DNA of 7,409 nt from Sphaerochaetaceae bacterium (GTDB lineage Bacteria; Spirochaetota; Spirochaetia; Sphaerochaetales; Sphaerochaetaceae): NCBI GenBank assembly GCA_016302165.1, contig JAEDOD010000092.1, positions 1 through 7,409 of the forward strand. The letters run 5' to 3'. Made by a program: the position numbers and the translations under genes. The number at the start of each line of letters is the position of its first letter. Position 1 is the first letter of the stretch. Under the pieces are notes generated by a model. It saw only the letters and a program-made list of their open reading frames with translations. It did not search any database and was not told the origin of the DNA. Shown here one piece after another: positions 1 through 6,161 of this stretch.

Positions 1-444
1 GTTAAGGTTTCCATGTACTGGTATGACAGACCAGCCTGGACAGGAGAGGTCTACAAGACAGAATGCTTCTTCCCTACATGGATCAACAAGGAGTCTGCAC
101 CACACGTACAGGCACTCATCGATGCTCATCACGCACTCTGGGGAGAGGAAAGGCTCTGGGCTGACGATACAGCAAAGGCAAAGAGAGAAGGCCGTCCTCT
201 TACAGATAAGTGGACATTCTCCACTAATGGTGTATCAATCCAGGGAAGATATGGCATTCCATGCGTAGGCTTCGGACCTGGAGCAGAGAGCCAGGCTCAC
301 GCTCCAAACGAGATCACATGGAAGCAGGACCTGGTGGTCTGTGCAGCTCTCTATGCAGCAGTTCCTATGCTCTACAAGCCAGGAGACAAGGCTGAGACAG
401 CTACCTCCTTCCGCCAGGAGCTTACAGGTAACGACATCAAGTAA
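1..444 (+). CDS. ygeY: YgeY-like M20-family metallohydrolase, C-terminal part (5' end outside window)
   Basis: The reading frame is open from base 1 (VKVSMYWYDRP...) to TAA at 442-444, so only the last 147 codons are present and the ATG at 13 is internal. M20 enzymes are cytoplasmic zinc-dependent amidohydrolases (ArgE, DapE and carboxypeptidase types). The segment covers the end of the lid/dimerisation domain and the return to the catalytic domain. The best marks are STNGVSI followed by GRYGIPCVGFGPG, then the AHAPNE motif, whose His (298-300) is expected to be the last metal ligand of the family. This combination with the following TWKQDLVVCAALYAAVP is typical of the YgeY group, called a selenium-metabolism-linked hydrolase, whose true substrate is uncertain. 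A terminator follows 23 bases downstream, so this is the last gene of its transcript. The N-terminal metal ligands cannot be checked. The M20 assignment is firm; the YgeY subgroup is recalled from motif memory and less certain. Confidence 0.82.
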   Translation, partial: VKVSMYWYDRPAWTGEVYKTECFFPTWINKESAPHVQALIDAHHALWGEERLWADDTAKAKREGRPLTDKWTFSTNGVSIQGRYGIPCVGFGPGAESQAHAPNEITWKQDLVVCAALYAAVPMLYKPGDKAETATSFRQELTGNDIK

Positions 445-466
445 GAGTCGAAAATAGTGAAACCTT

Positions 467-494
467 AGGGGAATCCAGAACGGGTTCCCCTTTT
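467..494 (+). terminator. Rho-independent terminator after the M20 hydrolase gene
   Basis: AGGGGAATCC at 467-476 pairs with GGGTTCCCCT at 482-491 (ten pairs, one of them a T-G wobble) around the 5-base loop AGAAC. The T-run 491-494 follows directly. It lies 22 bases after the stop codon, a classic position for ending the upstream transcript. Confidence 0.88.
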
Positions 495-515
495 GTGACG
501 TAATGGCAGGGCCAT

Positions 516-656
516 ATTCTTTCTTCTTCGTTCAATCAGCTTTTTGAAACTTAATTCTAAGGCGCAATGCCACCTATCTACTTTCCATCTGGCAAAATGA
601 CTATAGAGTAGTTTCTTTTCCATTTGCTCTCCACTAATGGACGAAGAAGGAAAGAA
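516..656. repeat. Long-range imperfect inverted repeat in the gap before the 79-codon gene
   Basis: TTCTTTCTTCTTCGT (517-531) is complementary to ACGAAGAAGGAAAGAA (641-656). The arms make 15 pairs with a single bulged G at 650 and are separated by 109 bases. A small hairpin, ATGGC-agg-GCCAT (503-515), sits just before the left arm. If transcribed, the arms would close a structured leader ending about 30 bases before the start codon at 686. The arms are purine/pyrimidine-biased, so a chance origin is possible. No coding region is seen in this stretch. A TATAGA hexamer at 602-607 could be a -10 box, but no convincing -35 box precedes it. Confidence 0.45.
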
Positions 657-685
657 AGGTCATATTTTATCCTGAGGACTAAAAA

Positions 686-925
686 ATGATGAACTTTAGT
701 GAACTGATGAAAATCAAGGGCCACTGGGATACCTTCTCCCAGACCCATCCACAATTCGTGAAATTTTTGAACTATATGGCCAAGGAAAAGATAGAGGAGG
801 GTACAGTAATCTCCATTTCAGTGAAGAAGAAGGACAGCGAAAAGGAGATTAAGACTAATCTTTCCATTACTGAAAGCGACATTGCCTTTATTGAGGCCAT
901 AAAGAACAGTGTAGGAAAGAAGTAA
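686..925 (+). CDS. Small hypothetical protein, 79 aa
   Basis: No function is assigned. The protein begins MMNFSELMKIKGHWDTF and ends NSVGKK. It is charged, soluble, lacks a signal peptide or membrane segment, and looks cytoplasmic. A helical first half (residues 1-36) leads to a strand-like stretch (GTVISISVKKK, 39-49) and a last helix (ITESDIAFIEAIKN, 61-74). Expression is supported by a TGAGGA ribosome binding site at 673-678, seven bases before the ATG at 686. A second ATG follows at once at 689, so the true start could be either. Similar small proteins with an MNF..LMK.K..W..F..HP.F..F opening are, from memory, found in clostridia and relatives without a known role; this was not checked by search. 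Terminator signals lie before it (467-494) and possibly after it (950-992), so it is probably transcribed alone. An antisense frame over its 3' half has no start signals and is taken as a shadow. Confidence 0.7.
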   Translation: MMNFSELMKIKGHWDTFSQTHPQFVKFLNYMAKEKIEEGTVISISVKKKDSEKEIKTNLSITESDIAFIEAIKNSVGKK

Positions 926-949
926 ATACACATTCATATGGTTTTGTGT

Positions 950-992
950 AGTTTCCCATAAAGACATTTGATGATGGCATAAGAAACTTTTT
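950..992 (+). terminator. Possible weak terminator after the 79-codon gene
   Basis: AGTTTCCCAT (950-959) pairs with ATGG (974-977) and GAAACT (983-988), with a 5-base bulge at 978-982. A T-run (988-992) follows. A second hairpin overlaps it: TTTTCTTC (989-996) with GAAGAAAA (1003-1010). Stems are A/T-rich and bulged, so termination efficiency is doubtful. Confidence 0.35.
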
Positions 993-1040
993 CTTCTGGC
1001 AGGAAGAAAAGCAGTAAAAAAGGCAAAAATTATTTTTTGT

Positions 1041-1069
1041 TTGAAATCTAACCAATCGTAATGGATAAT
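1041..1069 (+). promoter_or_regulatory. Sigma70-like promoter of the ABC importer operon
   Basis: TTGAAA (1041-1046) is a 4/6 to 5/6 match to the -35 consensus, followed by exactly 17 bases and GATAAT (1064-1069), a 5/6 match to the -10 consensus. Transcription would start near 1076, giving a leader of about 32 bases before the ATG at 1108. The stretch just upstream (1016-1040) is very A/T-rich with A- and T-tracts, like an UP element. The leader carries a GGGAGG ribosome binding site at 1095-1100. No operator palindrome was recognised. Confidence 0.7.
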
Positions 1070-1107
1070 CAAGACTATCATTGTGTTCTTAAAAGGGAGG
1101 AATACAC

Positions 1108-2445
1108 ATGAAGAAATTTACAGCAATGGTCATGGTGGCTCTTATTGCCACTCTCATGGTCTTCGCTCAGGGCGGCAGCGAAGAAGTTAAGGAAGTCGAA
1201 CTTTCAAGAGTCCAGGCTATCATCAAGGAAGCAGAAGGAATGACTCTTTCTGAACTTGCCCAGAAGGCAATTGAAGAATCCAACGGAAAGACATTCTATG
1301 GTCTTGGAAACTCCTCAAGAGGAAAGACAGCTCTTCCAAACTTCATAGCTTATCTCCAGACAATCGACCCATCCTATACTCTTACACCAGAGTGGTCTCA
1401 GCCAAAGAACAACAGCATCTTCACAATGCTTGCAGCTGATGGAGTAAAGGCTGAAGGTACCTATGCAATGACTCTTATCCAGGATGGAAACCAGATCGAG
1501 AGCAAGATGGTCCAGACAGGACTTCTCGACAGATTCATCCCTAAGGAATGGGCAGAAGCAAATGGAACAACAGCTGAAGAGTATGATGGATATCTTCCAC
1601 TCCAGACTCTCAACAAGGTCTTCATGTACAACTGCACAGGATCCAAGTCCTATGACAACTTCTGGGACTTTGTCGCACCTGGCGAACATGGACTCTTTAT
1701 GGATGTTGACAGTGAAGTCGTAGGAAAGAACTTCCTCTATATGCTCACTTCTCCACAGTATGCCAAGGAAGTCAAGGCAGCTTATGATGCACTTTCTGCT
1801 GAAGAGAAGGCTGTCTTCGATCCAACAATCAAGGCTGTCAGCGGCGACGCAGAAGGTCTTGGACTTGATGAGAACGGAAAGTATGCTCTTGCATGGATCA
1901 AGCTTTGGGTTGAGTCCTACAATGCTCAGACAGATGACGGACCTATCTGCAACACTCTCGTAGACAAGTCTGCTACAGACCAGTTCGGTCTCATCGTCTA
2001 CTCCAAGCTCAGAAGTGTCCAGGAATCCGATTCTGTCAGCAAGAACAACATCAAGGTCGCAGCTTACGAAGATGGATATACAGGTCTCGGCGGCTACGGC
2101 TACTGCCACTACCTCTTCGTTACAGAGAACTCTCCACTTCCATGGACAGCTTGTGCATTCATCGCATACATGGTTGAGGAAGTCGACGGCTTCTCTGCTT
2201 GGGGTAAGGATATCGGTGGATACTCATCCAACCCAGTCCTGGCTGAAAAGAATGAAGAGAAGTTCAACCACAAGGTTGGCGGAATGGCTGAAGATGGCGT
2301 AACTGTCAAGTTTGCAGCTCTCAACGACAGAGGATATGAATGGTGGGCTCCACGTCTCGTCCTCGAGGATCCTGAGTATTGCGCATCTGTCTCCTTCACA
2401 GTAGGCAGCTGGATTGACATGCTCACAAAGTACAGCGGAAAGTAA
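1108..2445 (+). CDS. ABC transporter periplasmic solute-binding protein
   Basis: This 445-residue protein captures a solute in the periplasm and hands it to the permease encoded next. Residues 1-20 form a signal peptide: MKKF, then a hydrophobic core (MVMVALIATLMVFA), with likely signal peptidase I cleavage before Gln21. No lipobox cysteine is present, so the protein should be soluble and not a lipoprotein. The mature part has the periplasmic binding protein type 2 (extracellular solute-binding) look. TYAMTLIQDGNQ (118-129) and KVFMYN (170-175) resemble strands near the hinge, NFWDFVAPGEHGLFMDVDSE (184-203) matches the family's WDL-P-GK region, and FSAWGKDIGGYSSNP (362-376) is typical of the C-terminal lobe. 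No tandem-Tyr iron site is seen. The start is fixed by GGGAGG at 1095-1100, seven bases before ATG. It is the first gene of the operon, followed by a hairpin that may keep its mRNA level above that of the permease. The substrate is unknown; iron, polyamine, thiamine-like or phosphonate ligands are possible by family. Confidence 0.9.
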   Translation: MKKFTAMVMVALIATLMVFAQGGSEEVKEVELSRVQAIIKEAEGMTLSELAQKAIEESNGKTFYGLGNSSRGKTALPNFIAYLQTIDPSYTLTPEWSQPKNNSIFTMLAADGVKAEGTYAMTLIQDGNQIESKMVQTGLLDRFIPKEWAEANGTTAEEYDGYLPLQTLNKVFMYNCTGSKSYDNFWDFVAPGEHGLFMDVDSEVVGKNFLYMLTSPQYAKEVKAAYDALSAEEKAVFDPTIKAVSGDAEGLGLDENGKYALAWIKLWVESYNAQTDDGPICNTLVDKSATDQFGLIVYSKLRSVQESDSVSKNNIKVAAYEDGYTGLGGYGYCHYLFVTENSPLPWTACAFIAYMVEEVDGFSAWGKDIGGYSSNPVLAEKNEEKFNHKVGGMAEDGVTVKFAALNDRGYEWWAPRLVLEDPEYCASVSFTVGSWIDMLTKYSGK

Positions 2446-2464
2446 TCGCAGTCAGTAATTCTAC

Positions 2465-2501
2465 GGCGTCTCCTTTCCCATAGGGATGGGAGGCGTCTTT
2501 T
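2465..2501 (+). terminator. Intercistronic hairpin with T-tract (partial terminator or mRNA stabiliser)
   Basis: GGCGTCTCC (2465-2473) pairs with GGAGGCGTC (2489-2497) in nine pairs, including two G-T wobbles. The interior can fold further (CCC 2477-2479 with GGG 2483-2485), and TTTT follows at 2498-2501. It sits between the binding-protein stop and the permease start, 16 bases before the latter. Such elements in importer operons usually lower expression of the membrane genes relative to the binding protein by partial termination or by protecting the upstream mRNA. Confidence 0.72.
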
Positions 2502-2517
2502 GATTTAGGAACAGATC

Positions 2518-4344
2518 ATGGCTCAAAGACAATTATCCGTAAGCCCGATGAGATTAAGATGGAACAAGGTGAAGACCTTTCTTTCAAAGCCATATAATGT
2601 CATTCTGCTTATTATGGGCATAGTGGTGACCATATCCACCATAGCCCCCTTCATAGCCATTGTAAAGGACACCTTCGAGATACATCCAGGCACCATCGAT
2701 GCCTTCCTCTCAAAGAAGAACTCTGGCTATACATTGGTCAACTACATTGACCTTTTCACCTCCAGACTTGCCAAGACAAATCTCTGGATACCTCTCTGGA
2801 ATACTCTTCTCCTTGCCTTCTGGACCTGTGTGTTCGCCATTATTTTCGGTGGAACTACAGCTTTCCTGGTCACAAGGACCAACATGGCATGGAAGAAGTA
2901 CATTTCAGGAATATTCATTTTTCCATATATCATGCCTCAGTGGACACTGGCAGTAGTATGGCAGAACCTTTTCAACTCCAATGCAGTGACAGGAACCAGC
3001 AATGGCCTTCTTGCTGCGCTATTCGGCATCAACATGCCTATATGGTGGTGTAAGGGACTGTTCCCTTCTGTAGTGGTCCTTGGAATGCACTATGCTCCAT
3101 TCGCCTATATCCTTATAGGTGGAATCTTCAAGAACATGGATGCCAACCTGGAGGAGGCTGCAACAATTCTTGATACACCAAAGTGGAAGACAATGTTCCG
3201 CATTACTCTTCCAATGGTGAAGCCAGCTATCCTTTCAACCCTTCTTCTTGTGTTGGGTGGCGCCATGGGATCCTATCCGGTCCCACACTATCTGGGACTT
3301 TCCACCCTGTCTACAAAGTATATTTCCCTTAACAGCAAATACACAGGAGAGGCCAGTATCCTGGCAATCATAATGATGCTTTTCGGAGTCATCATCATGA
3401 TTCTCAACCAGTTCTCCCTGACAAGCCGCAAGAATTATACCACTGTAACAGGAAAGAGCGGCCAGACCTCCAAGATAAATCTTGGAAAGGCCGGAAGATA
3501 TGTGATTGCCGTGATTCTTGTGATCCTTACCTTCTTCACATCGATCTACCCAATCATCTCATTTGCTTTCGAAACCTTCCTTCCAAACCCTGGAGACTAC
3601 TCCTTCCTCTATACCGGTAACACAGACAATCTCACCCTGAAGTGGTGGATCACCAGTGAGAACCAGACAGAGAACGGAATGTATGGACAGATGGGAATGC
3701 TATATAACAAGACAATCTGGAATGCATACAAGGGAACATTGCTTACAGCCATAGCCTGTTCCCTCATTGCAGGAAGTGTGGGAACCCTTCTTGGTTATGC
3801 TGTTTCCAAGCAGAGAAGAAGCAAGTGGGCCAACTATGTGAACTCCATGGCCTTCCTGCCATACCTTATGCCTTCCATAGCTGTAGGCGTAGCCTTCTTC
3901 ATCCTCTTCTCAGGAGAAAAGCTTAACCTCTACAACACCTATACTCTCCTTATAATAGTGGGAACCATAAAGTATATTCCTTTTGCTTCCCGTAATGCGC
4001 TGAACTCCATGCTTCAGCTGTCGGGAGAAATAGAGGAGGCGGCAATAATCCAGGATATTCCTTGGACCAAGAGAATGACCCGCATCATCATTCCTATCCA
4101 GAAGAGCTCCATAATCAGTGGCTTCCTTCTTCCTTTCATGACTTGTCTGAGAGAGCTGTCACTGTTTATGCTCCTCTGTACCCAAGGCTTCATTCTCTCC
4201 ACTACATTGGACTACTTCGATGAAATGGGACTGTATGCCTTCTCCAGTGGAATAAACCTGATTCTCATCATCACCATTCTTGTTTTCAATGCACTTGTAA
4301 ATAAGCTTACAGGTGCCAGCCTGGACAGCGGCATTGGAGGTTAA
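2518..4344 (+). CDS. Fused two-domain ABC transporter permease (iron/polyamine-type)
   Basis: This 608-residue inner-membrane protein holds two binding-protein-dependent permease halves in one chain, as in FbpB/SfuB and ThiP. Half one has membrane segments near residues 27-49, 93-118, 131-150, 183-203, 237-255 and 281-299. Half two has them near 327-350, 406-428, 442-464, 475-490, 530-550 and 578-596. Each half carries an EAA coupling loop before a late membrane segment: EEAATILDTPKWK at 212-224, ending ITLP, and EEAAIIQDIPWTK at 506-518, ending IIIP. In both loops the usual Gly is Asp (D219, D513). A periplasmic loop of about 55 residues (351-405) precedes half two. The start is ATG 2518 with a modest TTAGGA site at 2505-2510. 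The gene ends with GGAGG (4336-4340), which serves as ribosome binding site for the ATPase that begins two bases after its stop, implying translational coupling. The family class is clear; the substrate is not. Confidence 0.92.
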   Translation: MAQRQLSVSPMRLRWNKVKTFLSKPYNVILLIMGIVVTISTIAPFIAIVKDTFEIHPGTIDAFLSKKNSGYTLVNYIDLFTSRLAKTNLWIPLWNTLLLAFWTCVFAIIFGGTTAFLVTRTNMAWKKYISGIFIFPYIMPQWTLAVVWQNLFNSNAVTGTSNGLLAALFGINMPIWWCKGLFPSVVVLGMHYAPFAYILIGGIFKNMDANLEEAATILDTPKWKTMFRITLPMVKPAILSTLLLVLGGAMGSYPVPHYLGLSTLSTKYISLNSKYTGEASILAIIMMLFGVIIMILNQFSLTSRKNYTTVTGKSGQTSKINLGKAGRYVIAVILVILTFFTSIYPIISFAFETFLPNPGDYSFLYTGNTDNLTLKWWITSENQTENGMYGQMGMLYNKTIWNAYKGTLLTAIACSLIAGSVGTLLGYAVSKQRRSKWANYVNSMAFLPYLMPSIAVGVAFFILFSGEKLNLYNTYTLLIIVGTIKYIPFASRNALNSMLQLSGEIEEAAIIQDIPWTKRMTRIIIPIQKSSIISGFLLPFMTCLRELSLFMLLCTQGFILSTTLDYFDEMGLYAFSSGINLILIITILVFNALVNKLTGASLDSGIGG

Positions 4345-4346
4345 TC

Positions 4347-5969
4347 ATGCCAGAAATCAAACTTGAACACATAAATAAGCGTTGGGGAAAGTTCTACGCA
4401 GTAGACGACCTTTCCATGACAATCAGAGATAATGCCTTCGTCACTCTTCTTGGTCCTTCAGGTTGCGGAAAGACCACCACACTGAGAATGATCGCAGGCC
4501 TTGAGACTCCGACAAGCGGTAAGATCACCATTGGCGACAAAGTGGTCTTCGATAGCTCTAGAGGCATCAATATTCCTGCCAACAAGAGAAAGGTGGGCTT
4601 CCTCTTCCAGAACTATGCCCTTTGGCCAAACATGACTGTATATCAGAATATTTCCTTCGGTCTTACAAACATCAAGGAGGAGATGCCTAAGATAGACTTC
4701 GAGGCCAGGACCAATAGCCAGCTGGTGAAGATCCTTAAAAATCCTGAGGAAGTGGTAAGGGTACTGGAGGAGTGCCGTGATAAGAATGGCAAGATTGACA
4801 GCAAGAGAGCTGTACTGAAGCTTATTGACGCATTCACTATCAGCCAGTTTACAGCAAAGACCCTGTTCTCCTATCACCTTGAAGAGGGAAAGGATGTGAG
4901 CGAGGAAATCAGCAAGCTCAGTGCCAAGGTGAAGGAAAGCGTGGAGAAGAACCATCTGGATTCCTCCTTCCAGTTTACGGAAAACGGAAAGGTTGTGGTT
5001 GAAAGCAGAAAGATGAGCCGTGAGGAGATAGATCTTGCTGTAAGGAGAGTATCCAGGATAGTAAAGATCGGAATGTTCATGGATAGATATCCAGCTGAGC
5101 TCAGCGGCGGTCAGCAGCAGAGAGTGGCCATAGCCAGAACCCTTGCTCCAGAGCCAAGCGTTCTCTTTATGGATGAACCATTGTCTAACCTGGATGCCAA
5201 GCTTAGGCTTGAAATGAGATATGAGCTCCAGCGCCTTCATGTTGAGACCGGCTCCACCTTCGTCTATGTCACTCATGACCAGATGGAGGCCATGACTCTG
5301 GCCAGTGAAATCTGCCTGATAAACAATGGAGTTCTTCAGCAGTACCAGCCACCACTTGAAGTATACAAGAAGCCAAGCAATCTCTTTGTTGCAGACTTTG
5401 TAGGTAACCCATCCATCAACTTCGTGGACGGAAAGGGAGATGGAAAGGATGACGGCTCAATTGAGCTGGAAGTTCTTGGCGGCAGAAAAGTAAAGTTCAT
5501 TCCTTCTTCTCCTCTGTCTCTTAAATCCTGGAGGGAAGAGAGAGATAGGGAAGAGGACGCAAAGAAGCTGGATATTGCCAGAAGGAGCAAGGAAAAGGAC
5601 TATGTGGAGAAGGGAAACAAGGACGAAGTCTTCAAGTACCATATCCAGAAAGTTGATGAAGAGGATGACTCCCTTTCTGAGGAACCTGTGGTCACAGACC
5701 AGGACTTCGTTCTTGGAATCAGACCTGAGTGCATAGAGATCAAGGAAGACGGAAAGCTTCAGGGAGAGATCTATGGCGCCATGCCTACAGGTATGGAATC
5801 CACAATCAAGGTTAGGGTAGGAGACTTCCTTCTGACAGGAGTTGTCTTCGGAGACCTTAGCTTCAGAATCGGTTCCACCGTCAATTTGTCTGTTGAGTCT
5901 GACAGAATAATGATCTTCGACCGAAAAAGCGGAAAGCTCATAACAACAGGAAGGCTTGAGATTCTCTGA
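4347..5969 (+). CDS. ABC transporter ATP-binding protein with a large helical-domain insertion
   Basis: This 540-residue cytoplasmic ATPase powers the importer encoded upstream. All nucleotide-binding motifs are intact: Walker A GPSGCGKT (36-43), Q-loop Gln88 in FLFQNY, signature ELSGGQQQR (251-259), Walker B VLFMDEP (272-278), D-loop SNLDA (280-284) and switch His310 in VTHDQ. Usual MalK/PotA/FbpC-type subunits are about 350-380 residues; this one is longer in two places. About 105 extra residues (116-222) lie between the Q-loop and the signature, predicted mostly helical with a strand pair near 208-220. A highly charged stretch of about 60 residues (391-450) interrupts the C-terminal TOBE-like region, which resumes at DFVLGIRPECIEI. 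GGAGG at 4336-4340 sets the ATG at 4347, six bases away. The gene ends before a strong terminator at 5990. Function as an importer ATPase is firm; the role of the insertions is unknown. Confidence 0.94.
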   Translation: MPEIKLEHINKRWGKFYAVDDLSMTIRDNAFVTLLGPSGCGKTTTLRMIAGLETPTSGKITIGDKVVFDSSRGINIPANKRKVGFLFQNYALWPNMTVYQNISFGLTNIKEEMPKIDFEARTNSQLVKILKNPEEVVRVLEECRDKNGKIDSKRAVLKLIDAFTISQFTAKTLFSYHLEEGKDVSEEISKLSAKVKESVEKNHLDSSFQFTENGKVVVESRKMSREEIDLAVRRVSRIVKIGMFMDRYPAELSGGQQQRVAIARTLAPEPSVLFMDEPLSNLDAKLRLEMRYELQRLHVETGSTFVYVTHDQMEAMTLASEICLINNGVLQQYQPPLEVYKKPSNLFVADFVGNPSINFVDGKGDGKDDGSIELEVLGGRKVKFIPSSPLSLKSWREERDREEDAKKLDIARRSKEKDYVEKGNKDEVFKYHIQKVDEEDDSLSEEPVVTDQDFVLGIRPECIEIKEDGKLQGEIYGAMPTGMESTIKVRVGDFLLTGVVFGDLSFRIGSTVNLSVESDRIMIFDRKSGKLITTGRLEIL

Positions 5970-5989
5970 TTCATTCTTCCTTCCATTAG

Positions 5990-6031
5990 TCCACAGCGGG
6001 GTATAATGCTTCGTTGTGGATTTCTTTTTCT
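5990..6031 (+). terminator. Rho-independent terminator of the ABC importer operon
   Basis: TCCACAGCG (5990-5998) pairs with CGTTGTGGA (6012-6020) in nine pairs including one G-T wobble, around a 13-base loop. It is followed by the T-rich tail TTTCTTTTTCTT (6021-6032). It begins 21 bases after the ATPase stop codon and ends about 35 bases before the next promoter, separating the two transcripts. Confidence 0.87.
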
Positions 6032-6064
6032 TCGAAACATTTTTCTCATATTGAAGGAGTTTTG

Positions 6065-6092
6065 TTGACAATTGCCACCTAAAGGATATAGA
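6065..6092 (+). promoter_or_regulatory. Sigma70-like promoter of the cstA-like gene
   Basis: A perfect -35 box TTGACA (6065-6070) is followed by 16 bases and TATAGA (6087-6092), a 4/6 to 5/6 match to the -10 box. Transcription would start near 6099, giving a leader of about 63 bases. No clear operator or CRP-like palindrome is seen. A short CCGG/CCGG pairing (6138-6141 with 6148-6151) touches the ribosome binding site but is too short to claim regulation. Confidence 0.68.
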
Positions 6093-6149
6093 ACGCAGTC
6101 GACGACATTTTGGTTTACCTTCAGTCCATAGTTGGATCCGGATATAACC

Positions 6150-6157
6150 GGGAGGTG
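6150..6157 (+). promoter_or_regulatory. Ribosome binding site that fixes the cstA-like start
   Basis: GGGAGGTG lies 4 to 6 bases before ATG 6162. A TTG in the same frame at 6132 would extend the protein by ten residues, but it would place this site inside the coding region and has no ribosome binding site of its own. ATG 6162 also gives a proper hydrophobic first helix (MISFFVCLAILIGG). Confidence 0.85.
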
Positions 6158-6161
6158 TTTC

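Noticed and set aside
218..640. A 13-base direct repeat, TCTCCACTAATGG, at 218-230 and 628-640
   Set aside because: One copy is inside the hydrolase coding sequence. A single 13-base match is near what chance allows in 7.4 kb, and no integration signs accompany it.
1024..1039. CAAAAA-TTTTTG hairpin upstream of the importer promoter
   Set aside because: Very A/T-rich six-pair stem that is unlikely to be stable. It is better read as an A/T-rich upstream promoter element.
1315..2109. A 264-codon open frame on the minus strand, antisense to the binding-protein gene
   Set aside because: It overlaps a clear real gene, has a Cys/Ser/Leu/Val-rich composition resembling no known protein, and has no ribosome binding site. 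It arises from the codon bias of the real gene.
4458..5276. A 272-codon open frame on the minus strand, antisense to the ATPase gene
   Set aside because: It lies over the conserved ATP-binding motifs of the real gene and shows no domain or translation signals of its own.
6053..6082. GAAGGAG followed by TTG and a five-codon frame ending in TAA, which looked like a leader peptide
   Set aside because: The TTG is part of the perfect -35 box of the cstA promoter, upstream of the likely transcript start, so it would not be transcribed from that promoter.
6132..6161. Extended TTG start for the cstA-like gene
   Set aside because: No ribosome binding site precedes it, and the strong GGGAGG site lies inside the extension, pointing to ATG 6162.
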